Positions 1 through 9,756 of a DNA stretch of 64,000 nt are shown piece after piece. The notes under the pieces were generated by a model. The model saw only the letters and a list, made by a program, of their open reading frames with translations, did no database searches and was not told where the DNA came from. The first letter of the stretch is position 1; the number at the start of each line of letters is the position of its first letter. Origin of the DNA: Nocardia paucivorans NBRC 100373 (GTDB lineage: Bacteria; Actinomycetota; Actinomycetes; Mycobacteriales; Mycobacteriaceae); contig NZ_BAGE01000041.1 in the NCBI RefSeq assembly GCF_000308675.1, positions 124,001 to 188,000 of the forward strand. Direction: 5' to 3'. The position numbers and the translations under genes were made by a program.

Positions 1-326
1 TCCCCGTCGATGTGTTCGGAGATCATGAACGGTTCGCCGATATAGCGGGTGTCCGTGCAGACGGCCACCACCTCCGGTGCCGGAATACCGTTGGCCCGGG
101 CCAGTTCCCGCACCGCGGCCTCGGCGTCGACCGGGACGAGTTCGACCGCGGGCGGCACGATCGTGGCCACCAGGGGACGCGGTTCACCACCGTCCACGGT
201 GGCCTCGAAGGCGATATTGCGCCGCCGCGCGCCCGCGGACAGGAACTGAAACCGAAAGATCCGCACGGAGCCGCCGAACTCGTCACCGAGAAAGGCGGTC
301 AACCCCTGGACCGGGTCGGTGCTCAT
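1..326 (-). CDS. Phosphotransferase family (APH-like) protein, N-terminal part
   Basis: This is the N-terminal 108 residues of a gene that runs off the left edge. The visible part has the N-lobe pattern of the aminoglycoside/choline phosphotransferase family: a beta-rich opening, a helix ending in GIPAPEV, then YIGEPFMISEHIDG at the window edge. The catalytic loop would lie outside, so activity cannot be judged. In the families I know, this type of kinase is often paired with a small DUF6285 protein, as it is here. The ATG shares ATGA with the stop of that upstream gene, so the two are probably translationally coupled. The substrate is unknown; an antibiotic-resistance role is not implied. 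Confidence 0.8.
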   Translation of the reverse strand, partial: MSTDPVQGLTAFLGDEFGGSVRIFRFQFLSAGARRRNIAFEATVDGGEPRPLVATIVPPAVELVPVDAEAAVRELARANGIPAPEVVAVCTDTRYIGEPFMISEHIDG

Positions 327-619
327 TCACCTTCCCACCTGTCGTATCCGGGTTTGGCGATGGCGAGATCGGCTCGCACCACCTCGGTGAGCGCCTGCCA
401 CAGCGCCTCGTCGTCACCGGGGGGAACGGCGGCCAGCAGGTCCCGTTCCCGCCGCGCCGCCTGCGGACCGAGTTCGACCTCGCGTCCGAGGATGCGGGCC
501 AGGTTCGCCCCGACTCGCGCACGATGCTGCAGATCGGGCGGCAACGCCGGCAGCAGTGTGTCCTCCAGGAGTTCGGCAAGTGTTTCCAGCAGTTCTGCTG
601 CCGTCGGACGGTTCTGCAC
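323..619 (-). CDS. DUF6285 domain protein
   Basis: This is a small acidic, helical protein of 98 residues. The N-terminus (MQNRPTAAELLETLAELLED) and the later AARRERDLLAAV segment match my recollection of DUF6285 proteins, which accompany APH-type phosphotransferases. I chose the GTG at 619 because a GAGGGAG ribosome-binding site sits just upstream and the family starts with this motif. A GTG at 649 in the same frame is the longer alternative. It lies 12 bp or more downstream of the oxygenase gene stop and overlaps the phosphotransferase start by ATGA, so the three probably form one transcript. Its biochemical role is unknown. Confidence 0.7.
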   Translation of the reverse strand: MQNRPTAAELLETLAELLEDTLLPALPPDLQHRARVGANLARILGREVELGPQAARRERDLLAAVPPGDDEALWQALTEVVRADLAIAKPGYDRWEGE

Positions 620-661
620 GGGCTCTCCCTCGTCGGATTCCGTACCCACTAGATCATGGGG

Positions 662-1516
662 TCAGGTGGTACGCACGCGTTCGATCCCCGCGTAGGCGCG
701 TGGGGCGTATTTGAGCCGGTCCGGCAGCAGCGGCCATATGGTGCGCACCGTCGTCGCGAACGCGCGGAAGCACACCTGGTCGATCGGGGTCCAGCGCAGG
801 CCGAGAATCTCCCGGGCCCGTTCGGGCATGAGTGCGTTGGCCAACCACACGTTGAATGCCATCACGGGTCGCCAGATCACCGTCCACACCGGTTCGGGAA
901 TACCGGGGAACGCCGGAATCCGCTCCCGGTTCAACCGCAGGGCGAAATCGGTGGTGGCGTTGGCTTCCAGAACCTCGTCGATGGTGTGGTCCCAGTACTC
1001 TTCGAATTCCGCATAGTCGGTCACCAGCACCCGGTCGGACAGCCCGTACATCCGCCACCAGGTGATGCCCTCGGCGATCAGTTGATCCTTCTCGGCGTCG
1101 GTGAGCGGCGTGCCGAAATACTCGTTGAGCGCGATGGTCAGTTCGACGAAAGTGGCATGAGTCCACCAGTACACGTCGGGGTTGAGGGCGTGATAGCGCT
1201 CGCCGCGTGAATCGGTGCCTTTGAGGTGTCGGTGGTAGTCCCGCACCCGCCGGGCCTGATCCTCGTTGTCCGCGTCGTAGATCATTCCCTGGATCTGCGG
1301 TAACGAGCGCACCAACCGATCCCAGGGATCCGCAAAGAAATTCGAGTGGTCCTGCAGGGCCGCGCCCACGGCGGGGTGCATGTTCTGCAGGATTCCGGTG
1401 CGTCCGAGGAACAACATGTTCCGCAGGTCACCGGCGTACTTCCAGGTCAGTGAGCCTGGCCCGATCGGTGCGCCCTGCGGGGCGGATGGCTCGATGGCGG
1501 TATTCGGGGCACCCAT
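662..1516 (-). CDS. Oxygenase MpaB family protein (DUF2236)
   Basis: This 284-residue protein belongs to the MpaB/rubber-oxygenase (DUF2236) family. Known members are heme-dependent or heme-binding oxidative enzymes, such as latex-clearing protein and fungal MpaB. Family-like features are GDLRNMLFLGRTGILQNMHP near residue 30, a conserved histidine in WWTHATFVELT around residue 116, and the aromatic-rich C-terminal half. There is no signal peptide, so it is probably cytoplasmic. The ATG at 1516 has a GGAGG ribosome-binding site 7 nt upstream. It is the first gene of a likely three-gene unit with the DUF6285 and phosphotransferase genes, and is divergent from an alcohol dehydrogenase. The substrate is not predictable. 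Confidence 0.8.
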   Translation of the reverse strand: MGAPNTAIEPSAPQGAPIGPGSLTWKYAGDLRNMLFLGRTGILQNMHPAVGAALQDHSNFFADPWDRLVRSLPQIQGMIYDADNEDQARRVRDYHRHLKGTDSRGERYHALNPDVYWWTHATFVELTIALNEYFGTPLTDAEKDQLIAEGITWWRMYGLSDRVLVTDYAEFEEYWDHTIDEVLEANATTDFALRLNRERIPAFPGIPEPVWTVIWRPVMAFNVWLANALMPERAREILGLRWTPIDQVCFRAFATTVRTIWPLLPDRLKYAPRAYAGIERVRTT

Positions 1517-1756
1517 GAACCGACCTCCTGGTCTGCACGAAATGAGGTACTGAGAGAAACAGTAGATGATCTTCTCATTCTCGCATCACCCGGGCATTCC
1601 ACGAAGCCGGTCGCGGCCGATGAGTGAAACCCGGATTGCGTCGAAGTATTTGTCGTATCGTCGTCTGGACGGTTGTCCATACACTTGTGTGCAGCAGTTC
1701 GGATCCGGTCTCCGGCGGTATGTGCAGTGGGCCCGGATCGCGCGGAAAGGCGAACG

Positions 1757-2884
1757 ATGAAGACCAAGGGCGCTCTCATCTGGGAATTCGACCAGCCGTG
1801 GCAGATCGAAGAGATCGAGATCGGCGATCCACGCGAACACGAGGTGAAAATCCGGCTCGAGGCGGCCGGAATGTGCCATTCCGACCACCATCTGGTCACC
1901 GGCGGCATCCCGATGATGGGATTCCCGGTGCTCGGCGGCCACGAGGGCGCCGGCGTGATCATCGAGGTCGGCGCGGGCGTGGAAGACCTTGCGGTCGGTG
2001 ACCACGTGGTGCTGTCGTTCATCCCCTCCTGCGGGAAGTGCCCGTCGTGCCAGGCGGGTATGCGCAATCTCTGCGATCTGGGAGCGCTATTGCTGGCGGG
2101 CACCTCGGTAACCGACGGGTCGTTTCGCATCCGGGCCCGCGGCCACGACGTCTACCCCATGGCCCTGCTGGGCACCTTCTCCCCCTACATGGTGGTGCAC
2201 CAGAGCTCGGTGGTGAAGATCGCTCCCGATATCCCGTTCGAGGTGGCGTGCCTGGTCGGCTGCGGAGTCACCACCGGTTACGGTTCGGCCGTGCGCACCG
2301 CCGATATCCGTCCCGGCGAGGATGTCGCGATCATCGGTCTGGGCGGAGTGGGGATCGCCGCACTACAGGGCGCGGCACACGCGGGTGCACGCTATATCTT
2401 CGCCATCGACCCCATCCCCTGGAAACGCGAGCAGGCGTTGAAATTCGGCGCGACCCACACCTACGCCGATATCGAGGAGGCCACCGCCGCGTGCGCCGAG
2501 ATCACCTGGGGTGGAATGGCCAAGAAGGTCATCGTGACGGTGGGCGAGGTGCACGGCGAGGACGTCGACAGCTGGATGGGCATCACCGCCAAGGGCGGTA
2601 CCTGCGTACTCACCGCCATGGGCAGCCTCACCGACAACCGGGCCACCCTGAATCTGGCAATGCTGTCGCTACTGCAGAAGAACCTGCAGGGCACCATTTT
2701 CGGCGGCGGCAATCCGCACTACGACATCCCGCACCTGTTATCGATGTACAAGGTGGGCAAATTGAATCTGGACGATATGGTGACCCGGCAGTACCGGCTC
2801 GACCAGATCAACGAGGGCTACCAGGACATGTTGGCGGGACGCAATATTCGCGGTGTCATCCGCTACACCGACGCCGACCGCTGA
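1757..2884 (+). CDS. NDMA-dependent zinc alcohol dehydrogenase
   Basis: This is a 375-residue zinc medium-chain dehydrogenase. It shows the catalytic-zinc region (CHSDHH, then GHEGAGVIIEVG), the structural-zinc cysteine cluster SCGKCPSCQAGMRNLC, and a Rossmann dinucleotide-binding loop GLGGVGIAALQGA. Overall it resembles the actinobacterial NDMA-dependent (bound-nicotinoprotein) alcohol dehydrogenases, which oxidise primary alcohols with tightly bound NAD and an artificial or mycofactocin-linked acceptor. That subfamily assignment is from recollection. The ATG at 1757 follows a GGAAAGG sequence; upstream in-frame starts lack a good site. No mycofactocin genes are visible in this window. Confidence 0.85.
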   Translation: MKTKGALIWEFDQPWQIEEIEIGDPREHEVKIRLEAAGMCHSDHHLVTGGIPMMGFPVLGGHEGAGVIIEVGAGVEDLAVGDHVVLSFIPSCGKCPSCQAGMRNLCDLGALLLAGTSVTDGSFRIRARGHDVYPMALLGTFSPYMVVHQSSVVKIAPDIPFEVACLVGCGVTTGYGSAVRTADIRPGEDVAIIGLGGVGIAALQGAAHAGARYIFAIDPIPWKREQALKFGATHTYADIEEATAACAEITWGGMAKKVIVTVGEVHGEDVDSWMGITAKGGTCVLTAMGSLTDNRATLNLAMLSLLQKNLQGTIFGGGNPHYDIPHLLSMYKVGKLNLDDMVTRQYRLDQINEGYQDMLAGRNIRGVIRYTDADR

Positions 2885-2936
2885 CCATGCGCCGACACCG
2901 GCCGCCTCGTGACCGACGCCGGCGTACGGTGACGGC

Positions 2937-3419
2937 GTGACCGCACCGGAACCGATCTGCCACGGACCCGAACGGGCGCTGTTGGAGAACATGCTCGACC
3001 GAAATCGCGCCACACTCGTGGCCACCGCGCGCGGCCTCTCCGAAACGGATGCCCGACGCCGGCTCGTACCCTCGCTGACCACGCCGATCGGATTGATCAA
3101 ACACGCCACCGTGGCCGAGCGGGTCTGGTTCCAGCGGGTACTGGCCGGCATCGGCGAACACGACTGCGATGGCCCGGCCACCCCCGGCGACGTCAGTTTC
3201 CTCGTCGGGGACGACGAAACCCTCGAGGAGGTGATCACCGCCTTCGAACGTGCCTGCGCCCGATCACGGGAGATCGCCGCCGAATACGACCTCGAGGTGC
3301 GCCGCCGACACTGGCGCATGGGCACGGTCGACCTGCGATGGATCTATCTGCACATGATCGCCGAACTGGCCCGACACGCCGGGCACGGCGATATCCTGCG
3401 CGAACAGATCGACGCCTGA
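2937..3419 (+). CDS. DinB/DUF664 family protein
   Basis: This is a 160-residue helical protein of the DinB-like (DUF664) superfamily. The family pattern includes an early histidine in GLIKHATVAERVWF and a late histidine pair in HMIAELARHAGHGDILREQID; these normally form a metal-binding triad in a four-helix bundle. Family members include mycothiol- and bacillithiol-dependent S-transferases, so a thiol-transferase or detoxification role is possible but unproven. Translation starts at GTG 2937, 52 bp after the alcohol dehydrogenase stop on the same strand, so co-transcription is plausible. It converges tail-to-tail with the acetyltransferase gene, only 11 bp away. Confidence 0.8.
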   Translation: MTAPEPICHGPERALLENMLDRNRATLVATARGLSETDARRRLVPSLTTPIGLIKHATVAERVWFQRVLAGIGEHDCDGPATPGDVSFLVGDDETLEEVITAFERACARSREIAAEYDLEVRRRHWRMGTVDLRWIYLHMIAELARHAGHGDILREQIDA

Positions 3420-3430
3420 GCTACCGCTGC

Positions 3431-4102
3431 TCACTCCGTCGCGGAGCCACCCCACCCGTGCGACTCGGCGATCCGCGCCAGTTCGGCGGGTGAACCGCCC
3501 ATGATGACGGCCGCGTGCTCGGTGACGAGTTCGATCGGCCAATCCCACCAGCGCACCCGTAGCAGGACAGCGACCTCCTCCGGAGTGAAGCGGGTGCGGA
3601 TATGGCGGGCGGGATTACCCGCGACGATGGCATACGGTTCGACATCCTTGGTGACCACCGCGTGCGCGGCGACCACCGCACCGTCGCCGACGGTTACACC
3701 GGGCATGATCGTGGCGGAGCGCCCGATCCACACATCGTTGCCGATCACGGTGTCCGGAAGCGGGTCGATGGCGGTGAACACTTCGAGGGTGTTGTCCGTC
3801 CACGCCCCGCCGAACATGGTGAACGGGTAGGTGGACGGACCGACCATCGGGTGGTTACCGGCCGGCATGACGAATGTCGCCCGCGGCGCGATCGCCGTGA
3901 ACCGGCCGATGATCAGGCGCTGCGGACCGTAGTTGTACAGCACGTTCGCGTCCTGGAACGGCACCCCGCTGCCCTCGTCGTCGAAGTAGGTGAACTCTCC
4001 CACCTCGATGAACGGCGAATCGATCTGGTTGGACAGGAACACCACATTCGTCAGCTCCGGTCGGGTGGACGGATGCAACCGTGTGGGGTCGGGGATCGTC
4101 AA
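3431..4102 (-). CDS. Vat-like xenobiotic O-acetyltransferase (hexapeptide repeat)
   Basis: This 223-residue left-handed beta-helix acyltransferase resembles the streptogramin A/chloramphenicol (Vat, CatB) xenobiotic acetyltransferases. Key signatures are DPTRLHP at the N-terminus, FTYFDDEGS, the loop with the expected catalytic histidine in [15 protein letters not shown], and hexapeptide repeats in [32 protein letters not shown] cut into I/V-G-x units, followed by [11 protein letters not shown]. Known relatives transfer acetyl from acetyl-CoA to a drug hydroxyl. The proposed TTG start (4102) gives the family N-terminus; an AGGAG lies about 10 nt upstream. It could confer resistance or act on an endogenous substrate; the sequence does not decide. 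Confidence 0.8.
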   Translation of the reverse strand: MTIPDPTRLHPSTRPELTNVVFLSNQIDSPFIEVGEFTYFDDEGSGVPFQDANVLYNYGPQRLIIGRFTAIAPRATFVMPAGNHPMVGPSTYPFTMFGGAWTDNTLEVFTAIDPLPDTVIGNDVWIGRSATIMPGVTVGDGAVVAAHAVVTKDVEPYAIVAGNPARHIRTRFTPEEVAVLLRVRWWDWPIELVTEHAAVIMGGSPAELARIAESHGWGGSATE

Positions 4103-4298
4103 GGGAAGTCATCTCCTGTCCGGGATCGATTGTCGCGACCGACCACGCTACCTACCCATACGGCATCGGAATCGAACGTACCGCTCCGACAGGCTCACCC
4201 CCACGGGCGGCAGCGGGTTCATCGGCGTCGGGGGGGTACGCCCCCCCGCTGGAAACACCCGACCCCGGGAAGGAACGCCGACGACCCGGGCAGCCGAT

Positions 4299-4664
4299 AT
4301 GCTCCAGGCCCACCCGACCGATTTCGGAGAGACCGACCGACGTGCTCTCGCCCGCTGTATCGAGGAGTGCTTCTTCGCCTGCGCTCGGGTGTGTACCGCA
4401 TGCGCGGACGCCTGTCCGGGCGAGGAAACCGTCGCCGAGCCGATCAGCTGTACCCGCGCCGACCTCGATTGCGCGGACATCTGCATCACCACCGGCCGGG
4501 TGCTGTCCCGCCATCTCGATTACGACACCGATCTCGTCCGCGTGGCGCTCACGGCCTGGTCGCCCTATTCCAACCGCCGTGATCATTTGGGGGCGGTCAG
4601 GGTGAGCTTGCTACACAGCCACCGACCGTCGACGTTCTCGAGTGTCATCACCATCGACAACTGA
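4299..4664 (+). pseudogene. Truncated four-helix-bundle copper-binding (Csp/DUF326) protein
   Basis: The first 85 or so residues match the cysteine-rich four-helix-bundle copper storage family: CIEECFFACARVCTACADAC, then CTRADLDCADICITTGRVL and DTDLVRVALTA. Family members continue with a third and fourth cysteine-rich helix. Here the frame instead turns at about 4555 into an unrelated tail that overlaps the 3' end of the convergent kinase gene and stops at 4664. The C-terminal half, with most of the expected cysteines and histidines, is therefore missing. A deletion or rearrangement joined this gene to the kinase terminus. A shortened functional protein cannot be excluded, but loss of function is more likely. 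Confidence 0.65.
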
Positions 4665-5986
4665 GTGGTCCTCGGTTCGGGAGCCACCGCTGTCTTGACG
4701 GTCTGCTCCCCGATGACCAGCACCTCGGCCCGAGTGGCATCGCCGGATTTGTAGTAGCACTGCAGATCTTTCACTCGGGTGGATGTCCGGTTCTCCACCA
4801 GGAGATCACGCAGAGTCGGGAGCGATTCGTCGAAATCCCGCTTGGCCTTTCCGGTCGTATGCTCGCCGATCGCCCTCATGTAGGCGTCGATATCGGTGTA
4901 GTCGTAGTTCGTGATTGCCTCGGTGATATCGCAGGCCGCCTTCTCGAGCTCCTCCTCCATGGTCCGCTGCTGCTGCAGTTGCGCGGCCTCGGAGGAATTC
5001 CACGCCATCGACACCGCGGCCACACCGCCGCCGAGTGCGAGGACGACGACGAGCGCGGCCACCCCGAGCAACAGCATGCGGGATCGACCATGCCGCGGCG
5101 GCGGAGCCGCCGCGGGCGGGGACGGCAATGCCGACCGCGGCAGCCGAGCGTCGGCGAGCGCCGCGGCAGCCGCCTCGGCGAGCTCACCGCAACTGTCGAA
5201 TCGATGCTCACGCTCCTTGGCCATCGCCTTCGCGATCACCGCGTCGAAACCGTTGGGCAGGGCCGGGTTCAGGTGACCAGGGCGCGGCGGAGGTAGATGC
5301 AGATGGGCGTGGATCAATTGGCCGGTGGTCGTGGCGGGAAAGGGGGGCGAACCGGTGAGCAGGTGGTGCAGTGCCCCACCGAGGGCATAGACATCGGTGC
5401 GGCGGTCGATACCGGACGAGGCGTCGAACTGTTCGGGGGCGGCATACCGGAAACTGGCAAAGACCTCCCCGGTGCGAGTGAGCCCGGCAGTTTCGTCCAA
5501 GGCCTTGGCAATGCCGAAGTCCGCGAGCAGGACTCGCTGTGGCGTACCACCGGCGATCAGGATGTTGCCCGGTTTGACATCCCGATGCAGGATCCCGTTC
5601 CGATGGGCGTGGTCGAGCGCTCGAGCGGTCTGGTCGATGATCCACACGGCGTAGTCCGGTGGGAGCGGACCGTTGCGCAGCAGGGTGCCGACATCGGTCC
5701 CGTCGATGTATTCCATGGCGATCCACAGCCGCCCCTCATGCTCACCGCGGGCGTAGATCGTCACGATATTCGGGTGCGCCAATCGCGCGGCGGTATCGGC
5801 CTCACGTTGAAACCTCGCCCGCACATCAGGGTCATCGGTCACGGCGCCGCCGAGCAATTTCAGGGCGACGAAACGCGGTAGATCACGATCGTGCGCGAGG
5901 TACACCTCGCCCATACCGCCCATGCCCAGGAGGCGTTCGATGCGATATCCCGCGAATACCTGCCCCGGCTCCGCCGTCTGCCCCAC
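4583..5986 (-). CDS. Membrane Ser/Thr protein kinase (PknB type)
   Basis: This 467-residue Hanks-type kinase has the glycine loop LLGMGGMGEVYLA, the catalytic lysine in VALKLL, HRDVKPGN around residue 140, ADFGIAKA, and an APEQF activation-segment end. A proline/alanine linker leads to one membrane helix at about residues 304-328, so the kinase domain is cytoplasmic. The roughly 140-residue extracytoplasmic part starts with a Glu/Gln-rich stretch and contains paired cysteines (ACDITEA, LQCYYKSGD) and WLCSKLTL. It resembles the NTF2-like Mce-associated sensor type rather than PASTA repeats. No phosphorylation target is encoded next to it. It is divergent from a TetR gene. Confidence 0.88.
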   Translation of the reverse strand: MGQTAEPGQVFAGYRIERLLGMGGMGEVYLAHDRDLPRFVALKLLGGAVTDDPDVRARFQREADTAARLAHPNIVTIYARGEHEGRLWIAMEYIDGTDVGTLLRNGPLPPDYAVWIIDQTARALDHAHRNGILHRDVKPGNILIAGGTPQRVLLADFGIAKALDETAGLTRTGEVFASFRYAAPEQFDASSGIDRRTDVYALGGALHHLLTGSPPFPATTTGQLIHAHLHLPPPRPGHLNPALPNGFDAVIAKAMAKEREHRFDSCGELAEAAAAALADARLPRSALPSPPAAAPPPRHGRSRMLLLGVAALVVVLALGGGVAAVSMAWNSSEAAQLQQQRTMEEELEKAACDITEAITNYDYTDIDAYMRAIGEHTTGKAKRDFDESLPTLRDLLVENRTSTRVKDLQCYYKSGDATRAEVLVIGEQTVKTAVAPEPRTTQLSMVMTLENVDGRWLCSKLTLTAPK

Positions 5987-6045
5987 CCGGCTCTCCTCTG
6001 CTCGATCTCGCGGTCACCCTACTGCATATCGAAACCGAGCAGCCT

Positions 6046-6077
6046 GTAGTGACCATATAATGGATTCTGGTCACTAC
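6046..6077. promoter_or_regulatory. Candidate TetR operator over a consensus -10 box
   Basis: Perfect 10-bp arms GTAGTGACCA (6046-6055) and TGGTCACTAC (6068-6077) are separated by 12 bp. The spacer begins with TATAAT at 6056-6061, a consensus -10 hexamer on the + strand. The ATG of the TetR gene is 12 bp beyond the right arm. Binding by the encoded regulator would block its own promoter; this is an inference from position and symmetry. Confidence 0.7.
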
Positions 6078-6089
6078 GAGAGAGGTCAT

Positions 6090-6773
6090 ATGCCACGTCC
6101 ACTCATCCCCGACCGCCGGGGGCGCATTCTCGCGGAGGCACAGGCACTCATCCTGGACAAGGGCTGGCCCGCCACCACGGTGGCCGATATCGCCGAGCGC
6201 GCGGGTATCGGCAAGGGCGCCGTCTACCTGGAGTTCCCCAATAAGGCCGCGATTCTGGAAGCTCTGCTGAACCACCGGATGAAACAGTTGACAGCCCGGG
6301 TGCATCGCCGAGTCCTCGACGCACGGCAACTGGTGGACCTACCCACCGTCTACCGATTCGGCGTCGAGGCACTACTGGCGGACCCGTTGATGTGCGCGCT
6401 GTATGTGGGTGATCGGACCGTACTGGGCGACCATGTCCGAGACGTGGCCGACGATCGGTACCTGCAACGGATGGAATGGCTCGGCGACTATATCGCCCGG
6501 CTCCAGGAGATCGGGATCGTCGACGCCGGCGTCCCCACGAAAACGATCGTCCGCGTCCTGGGCGTGTACACCCTGGGCCTGGTCCACGCGCCGGGTGTAC
6601 TCGGCGCGACCACCCCGGAAGAACTGGCCGATGCGGTCGGCCTGTTCGCCGACCTCGTCGGCCGCGGACTGGCCACCGATCTGCCCGTCGACCCCGAGGC
6701 GGCCCGCACGGCGCAGCTGACCCTACTCGAACGACTCGGTGGTCAACTCGACCTCCTGGAGGAGCAGTCATGA
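6090..6773 (+). CDS. TetR family transcriptional regulator
   Basis: This 227-residue regulator has a typical N-terminal TetR helix-turn-helix: RILAEAQALILDKGW, TTVADIAERAGIGKGAVYLEF and NKAAILEALL. The rest is a helical ligand-binding domain without a recognisable ligand signature. The ATG at 6090 has a GAGAGAGG site upstream and lies just downstream of a strong inverted repeat that overlaps a TATAAT box, so autorepression is likely. Its stop shares ATGA with the start of the hydrolase gene, so the two are co-expressed and the hydrolase or its substrate pathway is the probable target. It is divergent from the kinase gene. Confidence 0.9.
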   Translation: MPRPLIPDRRGRILAEAQALILDKGWPATTVADIAERAGIGKGAVYLEFPNKAAILEALLNHRMKQLTARVHRRVLDARQLVDLPTVYRFGVEALLADPLMCALYVGDRTVLGDHVRDVADDRYLQRMEWLGDYIARLQEIGIVDAGVPTKTIVRVLGVYTLGLVHAPGVLGATTPEELADAVGLFADLVGRGLATDLPVDPEAARTAQLTLLERLGGQLDLLEEQS

Positions 6774-7657
6774 CCGAAATCTTCGGCACCCACACCGATC
6801 TGACCGTCTTCGGCGGCCCCGTGCGGTGGTACCACGCCGGCGATACCGGGCCGGCGATACTGCTGTTGCACGGCGGGATGCTGGATACCGCACAGGGGGT
6901 GTGGCGCCATCTCGCCGCCGACCTGGCCACCGATTACCGGGTGCACCTCATCGACCTCCCCCGCCACGGCGGCAGCCGACCGTGGTCGGGAGTATTGGAC
7001 GACACCTTCTATCGTCGCTTCCTCCACGACCTGCTCGACACCCTCGATCTACCCCGCGTGGCGATCATCGGACTCTCCCTGGGAGCGGGAATCGCCACGG
7101 GCTACGCCCTGGATCACCCCGAGCGGGTCAGCGCCCTGATCGCCGTCGGCCCCGGCGGGATCGGGGCCAAACGTAGGGCACAGTTCCTCACCTGGCTGCT
7201 CATCCGCACCCCCGGCGCCATGCGGCTGACCGCCCGATACCTGGCCCGCCACCCCGAATGGATTCGGAAATCGATGCGCGCCGAACTCACCGCCGGCGCG
7301 GACACCCGCGATTTCGAGACCATTGTCGAGCGGGCCGTCGCGGAGGCCGAGGCGAAGGCCGAATACGGCGAACCGGCCCTCGACGACTGGATGATCCACT
7401 CCTATGGCCCCTTCGCCATGCGGGTGAACCTCCTGCCCGAGCTGCCGAAACTGACCGTTCCGACGCTCTGGGTCCGCGGCGGCCGGGATCGGCTCGTCGG
7501 CGACGCCGAGATATCGGCCGCGGCCGCCGCGACCCCGAACTCCCGCCTGGTGACCATCCCGGACGCCGGACATATCGTCACCTACGACAAACCCGACGAA
7601 TTCGGTCGCCTGGCCCGGGAATTCCTGGCCGAGGCACTCGACCGCTCCCGACCGTAG
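6770..7657 (+). CDS. Alpha/beta hydrolase
   Basis: This 295-residue alpha/beta-fold hydrolase has the oxyanion region LLLHGGMLD, the serine nucleophile elbow in GLSLGAGIA (about residue 102), an acid in VRGGRDRLVG, and the catalytic histidine in DAGHIVTYD near the C-terminus. The complete Ser-Asp-His triad suggests an active esterase, lipase or C-C hydrolase; the substrate is not predictable. Its start overlaps the TetR stop (ATGA), so the pair behaves as a regulator-enzyme module under the operator at 6046-6077. The 3' end faces the prolyl-tRNA synthetase gene across 22 bp. Confidence 0.87.
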   Translation: MTEIFGTHTDLTVFGGPVRWYHAGDTGPAILLLHGGMLDTAQGVWRHLAADLATDYRVHLIDLPRHGGSRPWSGVLDDTFYRRFLHDLLDTLDLPRVAIIGLSLGAGIATGYALDHPERVSALIAVGPGGIGAKRRAQFLTWLLIRTPGAMRLTARYLARHPEWIRKSMRAELTAGADTRDFETIVERAVAEAEAKAEYGEPALDDWMIHSYGPFAMRVNLLPELPKLTVPTLWVRGGRDRLVGDAEISAAAAATPNSRLVTIPDAGHIVTYDKPDEFGRLAREFLAEALDRSRP

Positions 7658-7679
7658 CATCGGCCACGGGCGATATCGC

Positions 7680-9606
<1,927 letters not shown>

Positions 9607-9709
9607 GGGCGTGCCCCCAACTCACCGCGTATCGAGGCCATAGCAATCGGCGAACAACCGATTTCGGAAGTACCTGCATGTCGGATGAAGTTCGGGAACC
9701 CATTATGAT

Positions 9710-9736
9710 GCCCGGCCCGACGTCGTCGGGTCGGGC
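9710..9736. terminator. GC-rich hairpin between ynfA-like and MFS genes
   Basis: Arms GCCCGGCCCGACG and CGTCGGGTCGGGC pair with one non-canonical position around a very short centre. The hairpin lies 20 bp past the stop of the minus-strand MFS gene and 104 bp past the plus-strand YnfA gene. There is no T-tract, which is usual for actinobacterial terminators. Confidence 0.6.
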
Positions 9737-9756
9737 GGATACAGGCGGCGCTGCGC

